NCBI GenBank assembly: GCA_963576765.1
Contig: OY755215.1
Coordinates: forward strand, 17,747,010 to 17,811,009
Reading direction: 5' to 3'
DNA: 64,000 nt
From: Draba incana
Lineage: Eukaryota; Streptophyta; Magnoliopsida; Brassicales; Brassicaceae
Within the stretch, counting starts at the first letter, position 1, and each line of letters starts with the position of its first letter. Shown one piece after another: positions 43,786-55,545 of the stretch. A program made the translations under genes and the position numbers. The notes under the pieces were generated by a model that saw only the letters and a list, made by a program, of their open reading frames with translations, had not been told where the DNA came from and ran no database searches.

Positions 43786-44455
43786 GGGCATCTCCAATGA
43801 TACTCTATTTCTATCTCTAAACTCTATTTTTAGAGTAAAATCATCTCCAATGGTATTCTATAACTCACTCTAAAAATAGAGAAATAAATAGTATTTCTCT
43901 ATATTTGGAGTAACACTATTCATTCTTCTATTTTTAGAGTAGAATTTTTTTATTTACAAAATAATCCCTTCAATTCTATATACTTATATTTTATACCTAA
44001 ACAAATAATATATATTTTAATTTTATATTTGAATAAAATCATGTTAACAAAAACTAGCTTTCAAATTAACAAAATTTGTAACTAAAAATAGAAAACACAT
44101 TTCTCACTTCAAGATGCGTTAATTTAATATGTGAGGGAGAAATACACAAATGTAAATATTTAAAAAAATGTATAATTTTTTCTCTCTATATTTGTGGTAT
44201 GATACAAATATATTTTTATCTTAAAACATCATCTTTTTGTTAAATTATTAATACAAATAATATAAATGGGTAAAATTTGTCAATTTAAAAGTAAAGGGTT
44301 TATTGGAATCTAATAAAAAACATAAATATAATATAAATATAATATTTTATGTTTAGAGGAAGAAATAGAGATCACCATTAAGAGTAAATCTCTACTCTAT
44401 TTTTAGAGAACTCCAATTTTAGAGTAAGAAATAGAGTCAACTATTGGAGATGGTA
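43786..44455. mobile_element. MITE with TAA target duplicates
   Basis: It begins GGGCATCTCCAATGATACTC and ends ATTGGAGATGGTA, with TAA at 43783-43785 and 44456-44458. Internal copies of ATCTCCAATGGTATTCTAT and TTTTTAGAGTA strings occur near both ends. The TAA flank suggests a PIF/Harbinger (Tourist-like) origin. It is AT-rich and non-coding. Confidence 0.7.
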
Positions 44456-44458
44456 TAA

Positions 44459-45304
44459 GGTATTACGATTTACTAAATTTCACATCCTACTAACTAAAAG
44501 GAGCAGTTTAGATCCTACTAACTAAATTTCACATTACGATTTAATAAATTGCCACGTCAGCATTTAACACAGCCAATCTCGAACAAGCTTTTTATTTTAG
44601 TTACAAATATGTTATCTTACTAATTCTTATAAGCCCATTATTATAGGCCCAAACCACCAAACCTAAAACAAACTTCCTCGTCTCCATCTCCGTGAGTTAC
44701 AGAAAATCGCCAATGTCTACACAATACCTTTTCCACTCCCGAAAATTCAAACCTTTCACCGCCGTTACCTCTTCCCAACTTCCTCATCTTCAATCACTCA
44801 TTGATTTCAAGTCCATATCTTCAATGTACCACTCCCCAATCACCTTTAATTCCCTCCAAAAAAAAAAACCTTTAGTATAGAGTATCAAATTGGGGTTGCT
44901 TATGGACTATGAACTACTCCTAATCGATTAAGAGGTAAGAGTACCAAAGCCGGGAAGCAATCCTCGGTGAAACCTTTGAATGTGCTGTCAATTACAAAGG
45001 AATCACCATCAATGGTGGTTTTCTGGTAAGTTCTTGGTTAATTTTTCAAATGATTGTTGATTAATTCGTTGGTTAAGGTTTTATGCTAATCATATTTATG
45101 TCTATAAAATTCAATTTCGTATCTGATCAAGCATTTAATTGCTTGAATTAGTGCTCTTTTGTTAGTGATTTAAGATGAAATTCGTCATGGTGGTAGTAAT
45201 AGCTTAGGTACAATTATTTGGAATGAAATCTTGTCTCACGTTCAGACCTAAGTTCTCTCTTTTTTCATACTAAACCAAGGAACTAGAAAGCTGCAGTTCT
45301 AAAC
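44459..45304. other. Unrecognised stretch with a short coding-like segment
   Basis: A + strand frame at 44692-44880 has a start, a composition unlike the AT-rich flanks and a stop after 62 codons. I recognise no family. It may be the start of a decayed gene; the rest shows nothing. Confidence 0.25.
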
Positions 45305-46127
45305 TATAACGCCCGACCGCCCTATCCATGGGCTCCACGTCCACTCTCGGCCCGTGGGCCCACACTCTCTGACGGTCGGTGCGTTAGTCCGGGAGGCTCG
45401 AAAGTTATGTAAACTATCCTACAAATCACCACGCGATCTTTTCCCGTGTTTTGATCTCACTCACACGGTACTAGAAATGATTTCCCAGTATGTCACCCAT
45501 CCCGAAACTACTCCAGCTCAAGCACGTTTAACTATGTAATTCTCTCAAGACCTATGATCGAAAAGATAAATGCACTTTGGTGATAGGTAGCCAAATCAAT
45601 TCTTTTAAGCCTCTCTGCATATACCGCATATATCATATATGCTCTGAAACCGGGGTGTCACAATCACCCCTACTAACAGATCGCAACGTCCTCGTTGCGC
45701 ATGCCAAGATCTTTACCCCCAACAATCTGACTCACACAATTGTCAGGGTTCGCTCTGATACCACTTATAACGCCCCGACCGCCCTATACATGGGCTCCAC
45801 GTCCACTCTTGGCCCTTGGGCCCACACTTCCCGACGGTCAGTGCGTTAGTCCGGGTGGCTCGAAAGTCATATTTATTGACCCTGCAAATCACCACGCGAT
45901 CTTTTCCTGTGTTTTGACCTCACTCACACACTACTGGAAATGACTTCTCAGTAGGTCACCCATCCTGAAACTATTCTAGCTCAAACACGCTTAACTATGA
46001 AGTTCTCTCAAGACCTATGACCGAAAAGATAAATGCACTTTGGTGATATAGGTAACCAAATCAATTCTTTTAAGCCTCTCCGCATATACCGCATATATCA
46101 TATACGCCCTGAAACCGGGGTGTCACA
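45305..46127 (-). mobile_element. Cassandra-type TRIM 2, opposite orientation
   Basis: The minus-strand LTRs at 45766-46127 (5') and 45305-45662 (3') match those of TRIM 1 (TGTGACACCCCGG...GGGCGTTATA). The 103-bp interior has the PBS (TGGTATCAGAGC on the minus strand, about 45752-45763) and a PPT (AGTAGGGGTGAT). The 5S-like part is more decayed. The flanks TAAAC (45300-45304) and TAAAG (46128-46132) are a 4/5 duplicate. Confidence 0.88.
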
Positions 46128-46917
46128 TAAAGAGTCTAATTGGACATCCAGTCCTGGTAAGTAGCACATTCTCGACAAGAAAAAATTAGCAAAGGAGCCG
46201 CATGGAAGAATCGTGATGAAATAAAATTTAAACTCCGTACCACCACATGTAAACGTTTTTTACATGTATCAACAAAGGTTTTGTATGGACTGGAAGAAGT
46301 AGCTCGAAGAGAGAATATGATTCATGGAATCCTCTAAATCACAGGATCTTAAAGGTATTATTAATTTGTTGAGCAAGTTTCATATATGATCTCATAATGA
46401 GTATATGGAATTTACCGAATACAAACATGGATGCATGATTTGCATGTGTTAATAAGTTGAAAACGAGATGTGATGGTTCTTTTGCGGGTTGTTAAGCGAT
46501 AATCGAACAGCGTGCTCAACAAACATTGATAAAATCCATGGAAAATCCAGAGATTTTTATTTGGGTCGATCCTCGAAACTTCGAGACAGTAAGCACAACG
46601 TCATCATTTTGATTCCATTGTTACTAAAGATTATTGCAAAGGAATTGATCAGCTTTTATTGTTAAGCATGTCCCCAGTTGGTGTCTTATAATACTATCTC
46701 TGTTTTCCTTAATGCAGCAAGATAATTTGATAAAGAGCAAAGACCATTGCAGGAAAACCATTGCCCACTAATGGGATGAAGAAGCTTCTTTCGTTTGTCG
46801 GCAGCTATGCATCAAAGACTGGAAACACAAACCATGTTGGTCACAACCGTTAACCCAAAAAAATATGAAGCCATGAAGGTACAAACTAATCACGGTAAAG
46901 TAAATAGTAAACCAAAA

Positions 46918-46953
<36 letters not shown>

Positions 46954-48150
46954 CAACTTTAAAGCTAACAAAGAAAAAATTTCACTTCAGGGAAACTAGA
47001 CCTCGAGTTGACATCGGTACAAGATTTTACTTTGACAGAACAATCGACAAAATCAAGAAATTTTCAGTTAAAAGGAAACAAAAAAAACAAACAAAGAAGA
47101 ACGGGTAAGTGAGACATAAAAGAGTAAAGACTAATCCGGCAAAAGATACAGTGACAAGTGGGGGAGCACAGATTCTCATGGGAAAGTGTTGTTGTTACAA
47201 GTAGAAGATCATTCGGAAACATCAGAAGTAAAGATGAAGCAAAGTTGCAGAGCTTAACTTGGGCAATTGAGTCACTAAACGATCATGATCTCAACAAGGT
47301 AATCATGACAAAGCTTGTGCTGTATATATAAATGGTATCTATTTTTGTGCAAAGTATACTTTCTTCTTCTTCTTTTAAGAAAGCAGCATTAGGAAGACCG
47401 AAGAGCTATGGAGGATAATGTGAAGAAAAAAAGTGGGCTGAATTTGTCAATTTGGTTCTGTCCACCGGAAACGGCTACTAATAGAATATGTGGTAAGTTA
47501 CCGAGGCTGGAGTCAGTTGAGATTGGTGTAAATGAAATACAACTTTGCTTTGCGCACTTTCATTGCGTTAAACGGTTAAAGTTTGCTTCAAGCAAAAAGG
47601 AAACATGTGATTATTCAAATGCTTTCCTATATATATATTTTCTGTGTCTTATTACTGAAGTATGGTATGGAATCTGTGTTTGCGGTTGAGTCTTAATATT
47701 CAACACAGTCAAATTTTTACATATCATTGATATCTTTTTTAAAGTATTAAACGTGTGGTTAAACGGAAAGAATGACTATAGCCCTGCCACAAACATGAAA
47801 AAGCTCATGACTTTTTTATTTAAGTTAAGAGAGTAGGTTTTCAATGTTACGTTCATCTAAATATATGTTCATAGATCATTTTCTTTTCATGTCTTGCTTC
47901 ACCTAAATGCTAAAGTTAAAGCTCATAAGTAACTGGCTAGTAAAGAAGCTACTTGACTATTTTACTTGACTAGTCTAGATAGGAGAAACGGGTTTACTCC
48001 AAATGTAATTATACGAGAACGAAACTCCAAAAAATCTACACAAAACTGATTTAAGTGATTCTCCTTCCAATTTTCTTTTGGTTAAAGGCGACTATAGACA
48101 AGACTCGATGCATGAGCTGAGTGAAGCAGAGAAAATCAGTGTACAACAAA
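46128..48150. other. Decayed sequence with an RNase H-like phrase
   Basis: At about 47190-47300 (+) one frame reads TSRRSFGNIRSKDEAKLQS then LTWAIESLNDHDLNKV. This resembles the RVT_3 RNase H-like domain of plant LINE-derived genes, without a full domain around it. A short frame at 47408-47689 has no family I know. An (AT)n run is at about 46918-46950. No intact gene is visible. Confidence 0.35.
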
Positions 48151-48809
48151 AGTTTGAATGATTATTTGAAAAAGGTGAAAATCAAACAAATAAGCTATGA
48201 AAATTCATTAACTAACAATTTAAGTAATTGTTGTTCAGTTTGTTCAGTTCGTGTTTTCTTACTTGAATATAAATTTGTGTTACAAGAAACAAGAGACGGC
48301 TTCATACATATAATCGCGAATGGAATTCAATCAAATTCTTCTCTATTGCTACATTCTTTGAGGCATCGATCATGTGCGTTATGCTCGCATGTTTGAGGCT
48401 GATGTATTCGTTTCAAAGTTAAGGATTGTGAGCGATGCTTCATAACGCCTCCAAGCTATATAGAAAATAACTAAACAAAAGTTTGAATGATTATTTGAAA
48501 AAGGTGAAAATCAAACAAATAAGCTATGAAAATTCATTAACTAACAATTTAAGTAATTGTTGTTCAGTTTGTTCAGTTCGTGTTTTCTTACTTGAATATA
48601 AATTTGTGTTACAAGAAACAAGAGACGGCTTCATACATATAATCGCGAATGGAATTCAATCAAATTCTTCTCTATTGCTACATTCTTTGAGGCATCGATC
48701 ATGTGCGTTATGCTCGCATGTTTGAGGCTGATGTATTCGTTTCAAAGTTAAGGATTGTGAGCGATGCTTCATAACGCCTCCAAGCTATATAGAAAATAAC
48801 TAAACAAAA
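48151..48809. repeat. Apparently perfect 329-bp tandem duplication
   Basis: 48151-48479 and 48480-48808 are identical as far as I can read, including the translated frames (for example NNLSNCCSVCSVRVFLLEY in both). Both copies begin AGTTTGAATGATTATTTG and end AACTAAACAAA. The frames look fortuitous and no gene function is proposed. Confidence 0.9.
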
Positions 48810-49815
48810 TTATGACTTAAAATTCTTTAGAATCCAAGTTGGTAACATCCCAACCAAAAAAAGCTAATTTCTTAAGATAAAACAATTATGTGCACGAGGG
48901 CGGATATGTTCAGATTGCCTCGAGGGATAAGGACCCATGTTAATCTCATCGTCTCCACTTTTGCAAATTTTATAATTCTTTATAAGCTTTTAAATACAAA
49001 TGCAATCTATGCTCTAACCTCTCCACTTCTATTTCTATCGGTTCGTTTGCATTGTATTTAAGTATGAATGGAACGATGAGGAACGACAATCAAGCATTCC
49101 AACAAAATGCATTAAAGAATTCTATATTGTTTCATGAGCTCTAATTAGAAATATTCATGAATTTTGGTTTAAAGTATCATATCATACATATACAAAAGTT
49201 TTACACGATTAAATATGTTTGATTAGAATAATTAATTTACTTTGGGTTCCTTGACAGGTAAATATTGCATGATTATTGACACTTTTAATAACCTATTGCA
49301 ACTTATCATTTATCTATTCTAATAATTCTGATAAACATATAAATTTAATTGAGATCTACAAAATCCCAAAACTACAATAACAAAATTTTATTCACATTTT
49401 ATTCACACCACAATTTAATTTAATTGTGTATATCATTCTCATTGTTTGTAGCACATGTTATATATATATACTCAGAGAAGATGTAAATTCGATCACACTA
49501 TTTATATAGATATGTATATGGGGTACAAGCAAGTAATTTGGAAAAAAAACATAACGTTTAGAAAGACAATTAAACAAAGAAAAATATAGGATCACACTAT
49601 TCAAAGTATATAAATTAGAACGTGTCTTAATTTAGAGATATCTAAAACTTAAGGTATTTGACAATTCAAATATAATGTAAATTATATAATACAAAACCCA
49701 CGCGTAGCCTGAGAAATCACTTAGTCTATATATAATAGCTAGCTTCTCTCACTGGTTTATCGACAAAATTTTGGTTTACAGTAACTCAACGCTATTTTAT
49801 ATTGTTGTTCAAGTC
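48810..49815. other. AT-rich DNA downstream of the receptor kinase gene
   Basis: No coding or RNA gene is seen. The part next to 49815 is probably the 3' UTR of the minus-strand kinase gene. Confidence 0.4.
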
Positions 49816-52265
49816 TCATCTCCCGTAGAAAGAACTTTGTGAGATAGTGGCAAGAGATGCACAAGCAGCTGAGTCGCCATCAGAACCATCCCGGAATTCC
49901 ATTACTCTTTCATCCATAAAGGGAGGATTACCTGGCATTGGCAGGATTTCATCTTTGTTCCTTAGCATATGCAACACCTTTGACATGGATGGTCTTAGCG
50001 CTGCGATTTCTTGAGTGCACAAGAGCCCTATTTGAACAACCCTCAATATTTCCTTTTTGATGATGTTACTGTCATGTTGGTTCTTCCAATTCAGGTTTGG
50101 ATCAAATATTTCCTCCAACTCTCCTGACTGAAAATGCTTCCATGCCTATTTTTTTTTTTTTTTTAACAAACCAATTAGTACGACAAGTTTACTATTTAAT
50201 ACTCATAAGACAAAATCAGTTTTTTTCGCGGTCTAACTTACTTCTGTAATCAAACTGTCTGAGTAATCTGACATTTTACTCTTGGTGTTCTGCCTTCCAG
50301 TGACAATCTCTAGCACGAGAACTCCGAAGCTGTAGACATCTACCTTCTCTGTTAGCTGACCGTTTGCTAAGTACTCTGGAGCCATATAACCCCTGCAAAT
50401 TCAAAAGCATTGGATCAGAAGTCAGAACAAACATTTAAGGTTTTTGAAGAAATGGTGCATTTTCTGATTATACTTACAGAGTCCCTGCAATGGCTGTGCT
50501 GATATGGCTCTTATCCTCCTGGAACGATCTGGCTAGCCCAAAGTCTGCGATTTTAGCTTGAAGCTTTGAATCTAGCAGAATATTGCTTGCTTTGATGTCT
50601 CTGTGGATAATTTTCACTGTCGACTGCTCGTGCAGATACACCAATCCTTCAGCGGTTCCAACAATGATAATGAATCTTCTCTGCCAGTCTAGCGTTTTTC
50701 CCCTGTTCACATCTATCAAAGTAATAATGAAGACCGTTTAGTGTGATTATACTTTAAGGATCAAACTAATGAAAGTCATCGAATAGTATTTCTTTACCGA
50801 AGATGAATCGATCAAGGCTCTTGTTCTGGAGGTATTCATAGACAAGGAGGCTCTCTGGTCCTGAACAGCTGCAACCAAGCAGCCTGACAAGGTTCTTATG
50901 TTCAACAGTGCTGATCATATTAACTTCATTGTAGAAATCTGTTGCTCTGTGTCTGTTGTTGAAAAACAACCGTTTCACAGCGATATCTCGTCCGTCTGCA
51001 AGAACCCCCTAAACCCAGAGTGATGCCACTAGATCACTCATTTGCTTGATAACAAGATAAATAGCTTCAAGGGAGAGTGAAAGCCACTGGATCATATTAC
51101 CCTACCTTATAGACAGTTCCAAATCCGCCTTGTCCAAGCTTGTTTGCATTGTCAAACGAACCTGTTGCTTTCTCCAGTGTTGAGTATTTGAAGTTCAAGC
51201 TACTGTCGTTCAAAGTTTTCGCCATTCTCTCAACATCATTTGATCCTGAAGAAATCCACCAAAAACCTCTGGTAGAACACTTGTTTAGCGCGATTCATGA
51301 GTAATAAGACAATACGCTTACCTCTTCTCTTCTTCTGTATGGTTCGGCGTTTGCAGATATAAACACCTATTGCTATTGCAACCATAAATACAACCACAGA
51401 GCTAAGAACTGAGACCACAATCACCACTACAGAGCCTGCAAAACTCAAATTAATCAGCCAAGTTATGATCAAGCTTAAATGCAGATTTCTGTTTTGTTTT
51501 TTGTTTTGTGTCATCACCTCTGGATCTTCCGTTTCTTGGTATCTCGTTCAAGAAATCTTGATCAGAGTACCGAAGAAAACACCCCGTGTGAAGCGCTCGT
51601 CCTTCTGACCATGGCAAGCACTGTTTAACCATGGAAACAGAAGCATTCTCCAAACACTCTTTACAAGACTCAGGACTCAGGTTTCTCCAACAATTCGCCA
51701 ATACAAACGCAGACTCACCCGCGGCACGAGCGTACCCTCCATTCCCAGGAGCCTGATCAACCGCGTTTCTCACCACCCGTCTCACCGTATCCCCGAAAGT
51801 CCCCTCCTTTCTCCTCGTAGTGTTCCCGCACACGACGTTATCTTCAGGTCCTTTGAACTCGTTGTAGAAACTGTAATTCTCAGCTCTCATGAAGCATCCA
51901 TCGAGGAAGATTCGGCCTCCGTTTTTAGGATAACACTGCGGAAGCATCGTTCGTGCTTCCGCGTAACAGAGAACACAGTCGTTTAAAGAAAGATCGCCGT
52001 AACACTGCGCAAGACCGTAGTTAGCATCTGGTCCTGAACCGGTGAGAGCAACTCCAAAACCAGCGGTTTGCACTTGTTGGCTGATTTTCTCCATCGTTTT
52101 TACGAAATTGGGGACGTAAGCGGTTTCGTTGTGCTCGAGCAATGGTGAGCATTTGACTTGAACGGCTCTAGCCCTTGCGTCTCCGGTGATTAGACGGAGT
52201 GATGAAAGAAGAAACATCAAGAGACATGGAAGAAGGTAGAGATGATGAGTCGCTTCTTGCTTCAT
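49816..52265 (-). CDS. CRK2: Cysteine-rich receptor-like kinase, CRK2-like
   Basis: Seven exons on the minus strand: 52265-51518, 51435-51322, 51245-51106, 51008-50798, 50712-50478, 50392-50242, 50145-49816, all GT-AG with fitting phases, give 642 residues. I chose the ATG at 52263-52265 because a signal peptide follows (LLPCLLMFLLSSL, ending near residue 30); an ATG 52 codons upstream adds a non-signal stretch. Two DUF26 domains keep C-X8-C-X2-C (C88/97/100 and C192/201/204). One membrane span is at about 251-276. The kinase has Lys346 (AVKRL), HRDIKASN with Asp443, DFG Asp461 and GYMAPEY, so it looks active. CRKs are plasma-membrane kinases linked to redox, immune and stress signalling. It lies tail to tail with the KNOX gene, as I recall for KNAT2/CRK2. 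The frame is intact. Confidence 0.9.
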
Positions 52266-53151
52266 TTTTGGAAAGTGATCTCCTTTTTTTTTGTGTTCTG
52301 TTTTCAAAGTGTGGAATTTGGCAAGGAAGAAGAAACAGAGATTGAGAAATTGGAATTGGTGAGATGGGAAGAGAAGATTTTTCAACAGCTTGACTTTGAT
52401 CCAAGGGTTGTGTAAAGTCAACCCAATCTTCTCTCTCTCTACTTATTAGTCAAATAAAGTGAAATTGTTTGAGATATTTTAGTTTCTTCTTCTAGAGAGA
52501 TAAAGCGACATAAATGTGGGAAGTTAGTTAGTCTTGGATTCACACTTGGAAACCAGCTCGATCGTGTTCATGACGTTGAAGTCGTTGTTTGTCGGTTTCC
52601 ATTAACCTAGTAAAAACTATGGACCAATAAATTAATTGAGCTTATCTGGTGTGGAGCCGGTCCGGTTTAATTGGATAAATTCCTTTACCTGAAGGTCCTG
52701 AATTAGTGAATTCCATTAATCATCTTCATTAATAAAAGTTTTTTTTTAATATATTTCTCGCAAGCTATACTTAAACTGATGTTAGAATAATTAAAACAAA
52801 GAAATAGCTTATTGGGTTGGTGTAGTAGAAGGAATTAATGTTTTCAGAACGAATTTACAATTTACATAAATTGTCATTGTCATAGTAGTCACTATTGTCA
52901 TTGGGCATTCGGATCATTGGTCGGATTCAATACAGATTTTTTGGATTTTCAAATTTTCGGATTAGGGCTTACTAATACCATTCAAGTATATTTCAATTAT
53001 GGATCGGGATCAAATTCTTTCATGCCACAAAATATTTCACTCAAATCACAAATGCCATAACTTAAATGGGCTAAACTGAGCGTTAGTTTTATTTTGTTTT
53101 TAAATTAAATTTAATACGAAATATAAGAAAATATCTAAAAAACCTAACATA
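52266..53151. other. Upstream region of the CRK2-like gene
   Basis: It contains the probable 5' UTR and promoter of the minus-strand kinase gene, then AT-rich DNA up to the Copia G insertion. No other gene was seen. Confidence 0.4.
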
Positions 53152-53402
53152 TGCTATAAATCATAGTGGATTGTCATAACCAGTTATGGCCCATTACGGC
53201 CCGGTCCGGCCCATCTTTACTTAGTCATAGACCTTTTTATGTATTCCTTGTTTTACAAGGATTTCCTTATTATGTACTTTCCTTTTCTCTTTAGGAAAAA
53301 GAAACTTCTTTTTATCTCATGTATTGATCCTTATATAAAGGATACTTGATTAATGAAATAAGACACACGAATTTTCCCATTCTCTTCTCTCTATTCACAA
53401 CA
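53152..53402 (+). repeat. 5' LTR of Copia G
   Basis: TGCTATAAATCATAG...TTCACAACA, with a TATATAAAGG TATA-like string near 53333. It is followed by CGTTATCAGCACGAA, the PBS-like string of this lineage, rather than the tRNA-Met site of Copia A-D. Confidence 0.85.
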
Positions 53403-53830
53403 CGTTATCAGCACGAATTCTCTAAATCCCTAAGCTAAAAAAAAAAAAAAACCCTAAAATCCGTTTTCGTCAAGAACCCTAATTTCCGAAATTCTCAAAA
53501 CTCCATCAACGACGTCGCGGACGAAGTATTAGCTCGATCTAAAAGTTCATACAACCTACCAAGGTTACGGCGAACTAGAAGCATCCTTCATCACCCATTC
53601 AAACAATCGCAGAGGTTAAGGTAAGTAACATAAAACCCTAAAGAACCATAAAACCCTAAATTCATGAAAACCCGAGAAACCCTAAACCTAAATCATACTC
53701 GTTCTTATTATTGTTTGATTGATTGTGTTGTTTCATCATGATTCATAATAGCTCACCTTAATGAAACCCTAATTTGCATCTCTAACCTAAACCGATTAAA
53801 ATCAAAACTCTTTGCTTGAATTAAACCCGT

Positions 53831-53937
53831 GTCGATCGACAGGCTTCACCTCTGTCGATCGACGAAACATTTTCTGCCCGAAATCTATTGTTTGAATTGA
53901 ACCCGTGTCGATCGACACTAAGATTCCGTCGATCGAC
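53831..53937. other. Two GTCGATCGAC pairs in the Copia G leader
   Basis: Perfect palindromes at 53831-53840/53854-53863 and 53907-53916/53928-53937 (spacings 23 and 21; pair-to-pair period 76). Both pairs are preceded by CCCGT and followed about 10 nt later by TTCTGCCCGAAA. Confidence 0.9.
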
Positions 53938-54323
53938 AAAGAACCTTCTGCCCGAAAACCCTTCTTAAACAAAATCGAATTTGGTTGCATGATCTAATTG
54001 AACCCACCTGTTAGTTTGATTATATTAATTGATCTAATTGATTGTTAAACCTGATTGACTGAAACTGCATCATATTTAATTGACCTAACATGCTTTGCTT
54101 AAAATCCGGACATATTAAAATCCGATCATCATGAACGATTTAGAATTTGCATGATAGGTTTGCATCATGAACATATAGATACCTTATGCTAGGTTGCTGG
54201 TTAGGAATATCTTGTTAGAAACATAAGACTTGTTTAATAAGCATCATGCATCCACGACTTGTTTTGCATCATACGCCTAGACTTTAATTTTCATGATACT
54301 TAGAAAATAAGATGCATGTTTCA

Positions 54324-55375
54324 GATGTCGAAAATCAATAATTTGGATTATGCTGCCCTCAATCTCTCCAGTGACAATTACCTACAGTGGGCGTTGGACA
54401 CAAAGATAAATTTAAAGTCAAAAGGACTTGGCGAATGTATCATTGAGGGTAATGGTGAAAACGAAAGGAATAAATACAGAATAATATCGATCATTCGCCA
54501 TCATCTTGCTGAGGGTCTCAAGGACCAATACCTAACAATTGAAAATCCTCTGGACCTTTGGAATGAGTTGAAAATAAGATATGACCACCATAGAACGGTG
54601 TTGTTACCAAAGGCCAATTTTGATTGGAGGAATCTCAGGTTCCAGGACTTCAAGTCCGTGGAAGAATATAACTCGGCCATGTTCAGAATAGTTTCACAAT
54701 TGAAACTGTGTGGTGAGCAGGTAACTGATAATGACATGTTGGAAAAGACTTTCTCCACCTTCCACACAAGCAACGTATTGTTACAATAGCAATACCGTGA
54801 AAAGATTTTGAGACATACTCAAAGCTTATCTCATGTCTATTACTGGCCGAGCAGAACAATACATTACTAATGAGAAACAATGAATTGAGACCTCCTGGAT
54901 CAGCCCCACTTCCTGAAGCAAATGTGGCCACAGATGCAAAGAAAGAATCTGAGAAAGAAACTAACCACGTCCAAAGAGAGTATAGACAAAGTGGCCGTGG
55001 ACGTGGGGGAAGATGGCAAGGACGTGGCCGTGGCCATTTTCATCCTTACGGCCGAGGTCAAGGCCGAGGCCACGGGTTCTAAAACAACAACTTTAACCGC
55101 GGACAAGCTCGAGGTCGCGGATACCGAACTGACTCTAACCGTGATACCTCTTCTCAACCACAAAACTCGACCACAAAATCAGTATGCCATCGATGTGGAA
55201 TGAGCAATCATTGGTCTAAGACATGTCGGACTCCCAAGCATCTAGTTAACCTCTATCAAGAGAGTCTTAAAGGGAAGAATCCAGAAACCCATATGATCCA
55301 ACATGATAATGAAGGAGATTTTGATCATGAGCAAGATGACCAGATAAACTCTGAAACCTCAGATTTGCTTAAGTG
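54324..55375 (+). pseudogene. Gag of Copia G (broken)
   Basis: The frame starts MSKINNLDYAALNLSSDNY and has a UBN2-type gag (YLQWALDTKINLKSKG ... LWNELKIRYDH). A TAG at 54787, where CAG is expected, ends the first segment. Later segments give an RG-rich stretch (SGRGRGGRWQGRGRG) and a CCHC knuckle (CHRCGMSNHWSKTC, about 55187-55228) after frameshifts, ending near 55375. Confidence 0.85.
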
Positions 55376-55545
55376 ACAAAGTTGATTTTGATTTTCTGTT
55401 TTATGTTTTGCTTTTATAACTTGCATTTACGTTTTTCTAGTTTATGTTTCTGGTTTTGTTTTATTGCTATTATTTAAACTTAATGGAATAAAATGGTGTT
55501 ATTTTAAAAGTCTCTAAAGATGCGATTATTATTTTCTTTTGAAGA

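Noticed and set aside
44692..44880. Short signal-like gene at 44692
   Set aside because: Sixty-two codons without a recognisable family or downstream exons; kept only as an unrecognised stretch.
48121..48725. Two paralogous small genes in the tandem duplication
   Set aside because: The frames are the same fortuitous stretch copied with the DNA, with no known domain and no context.
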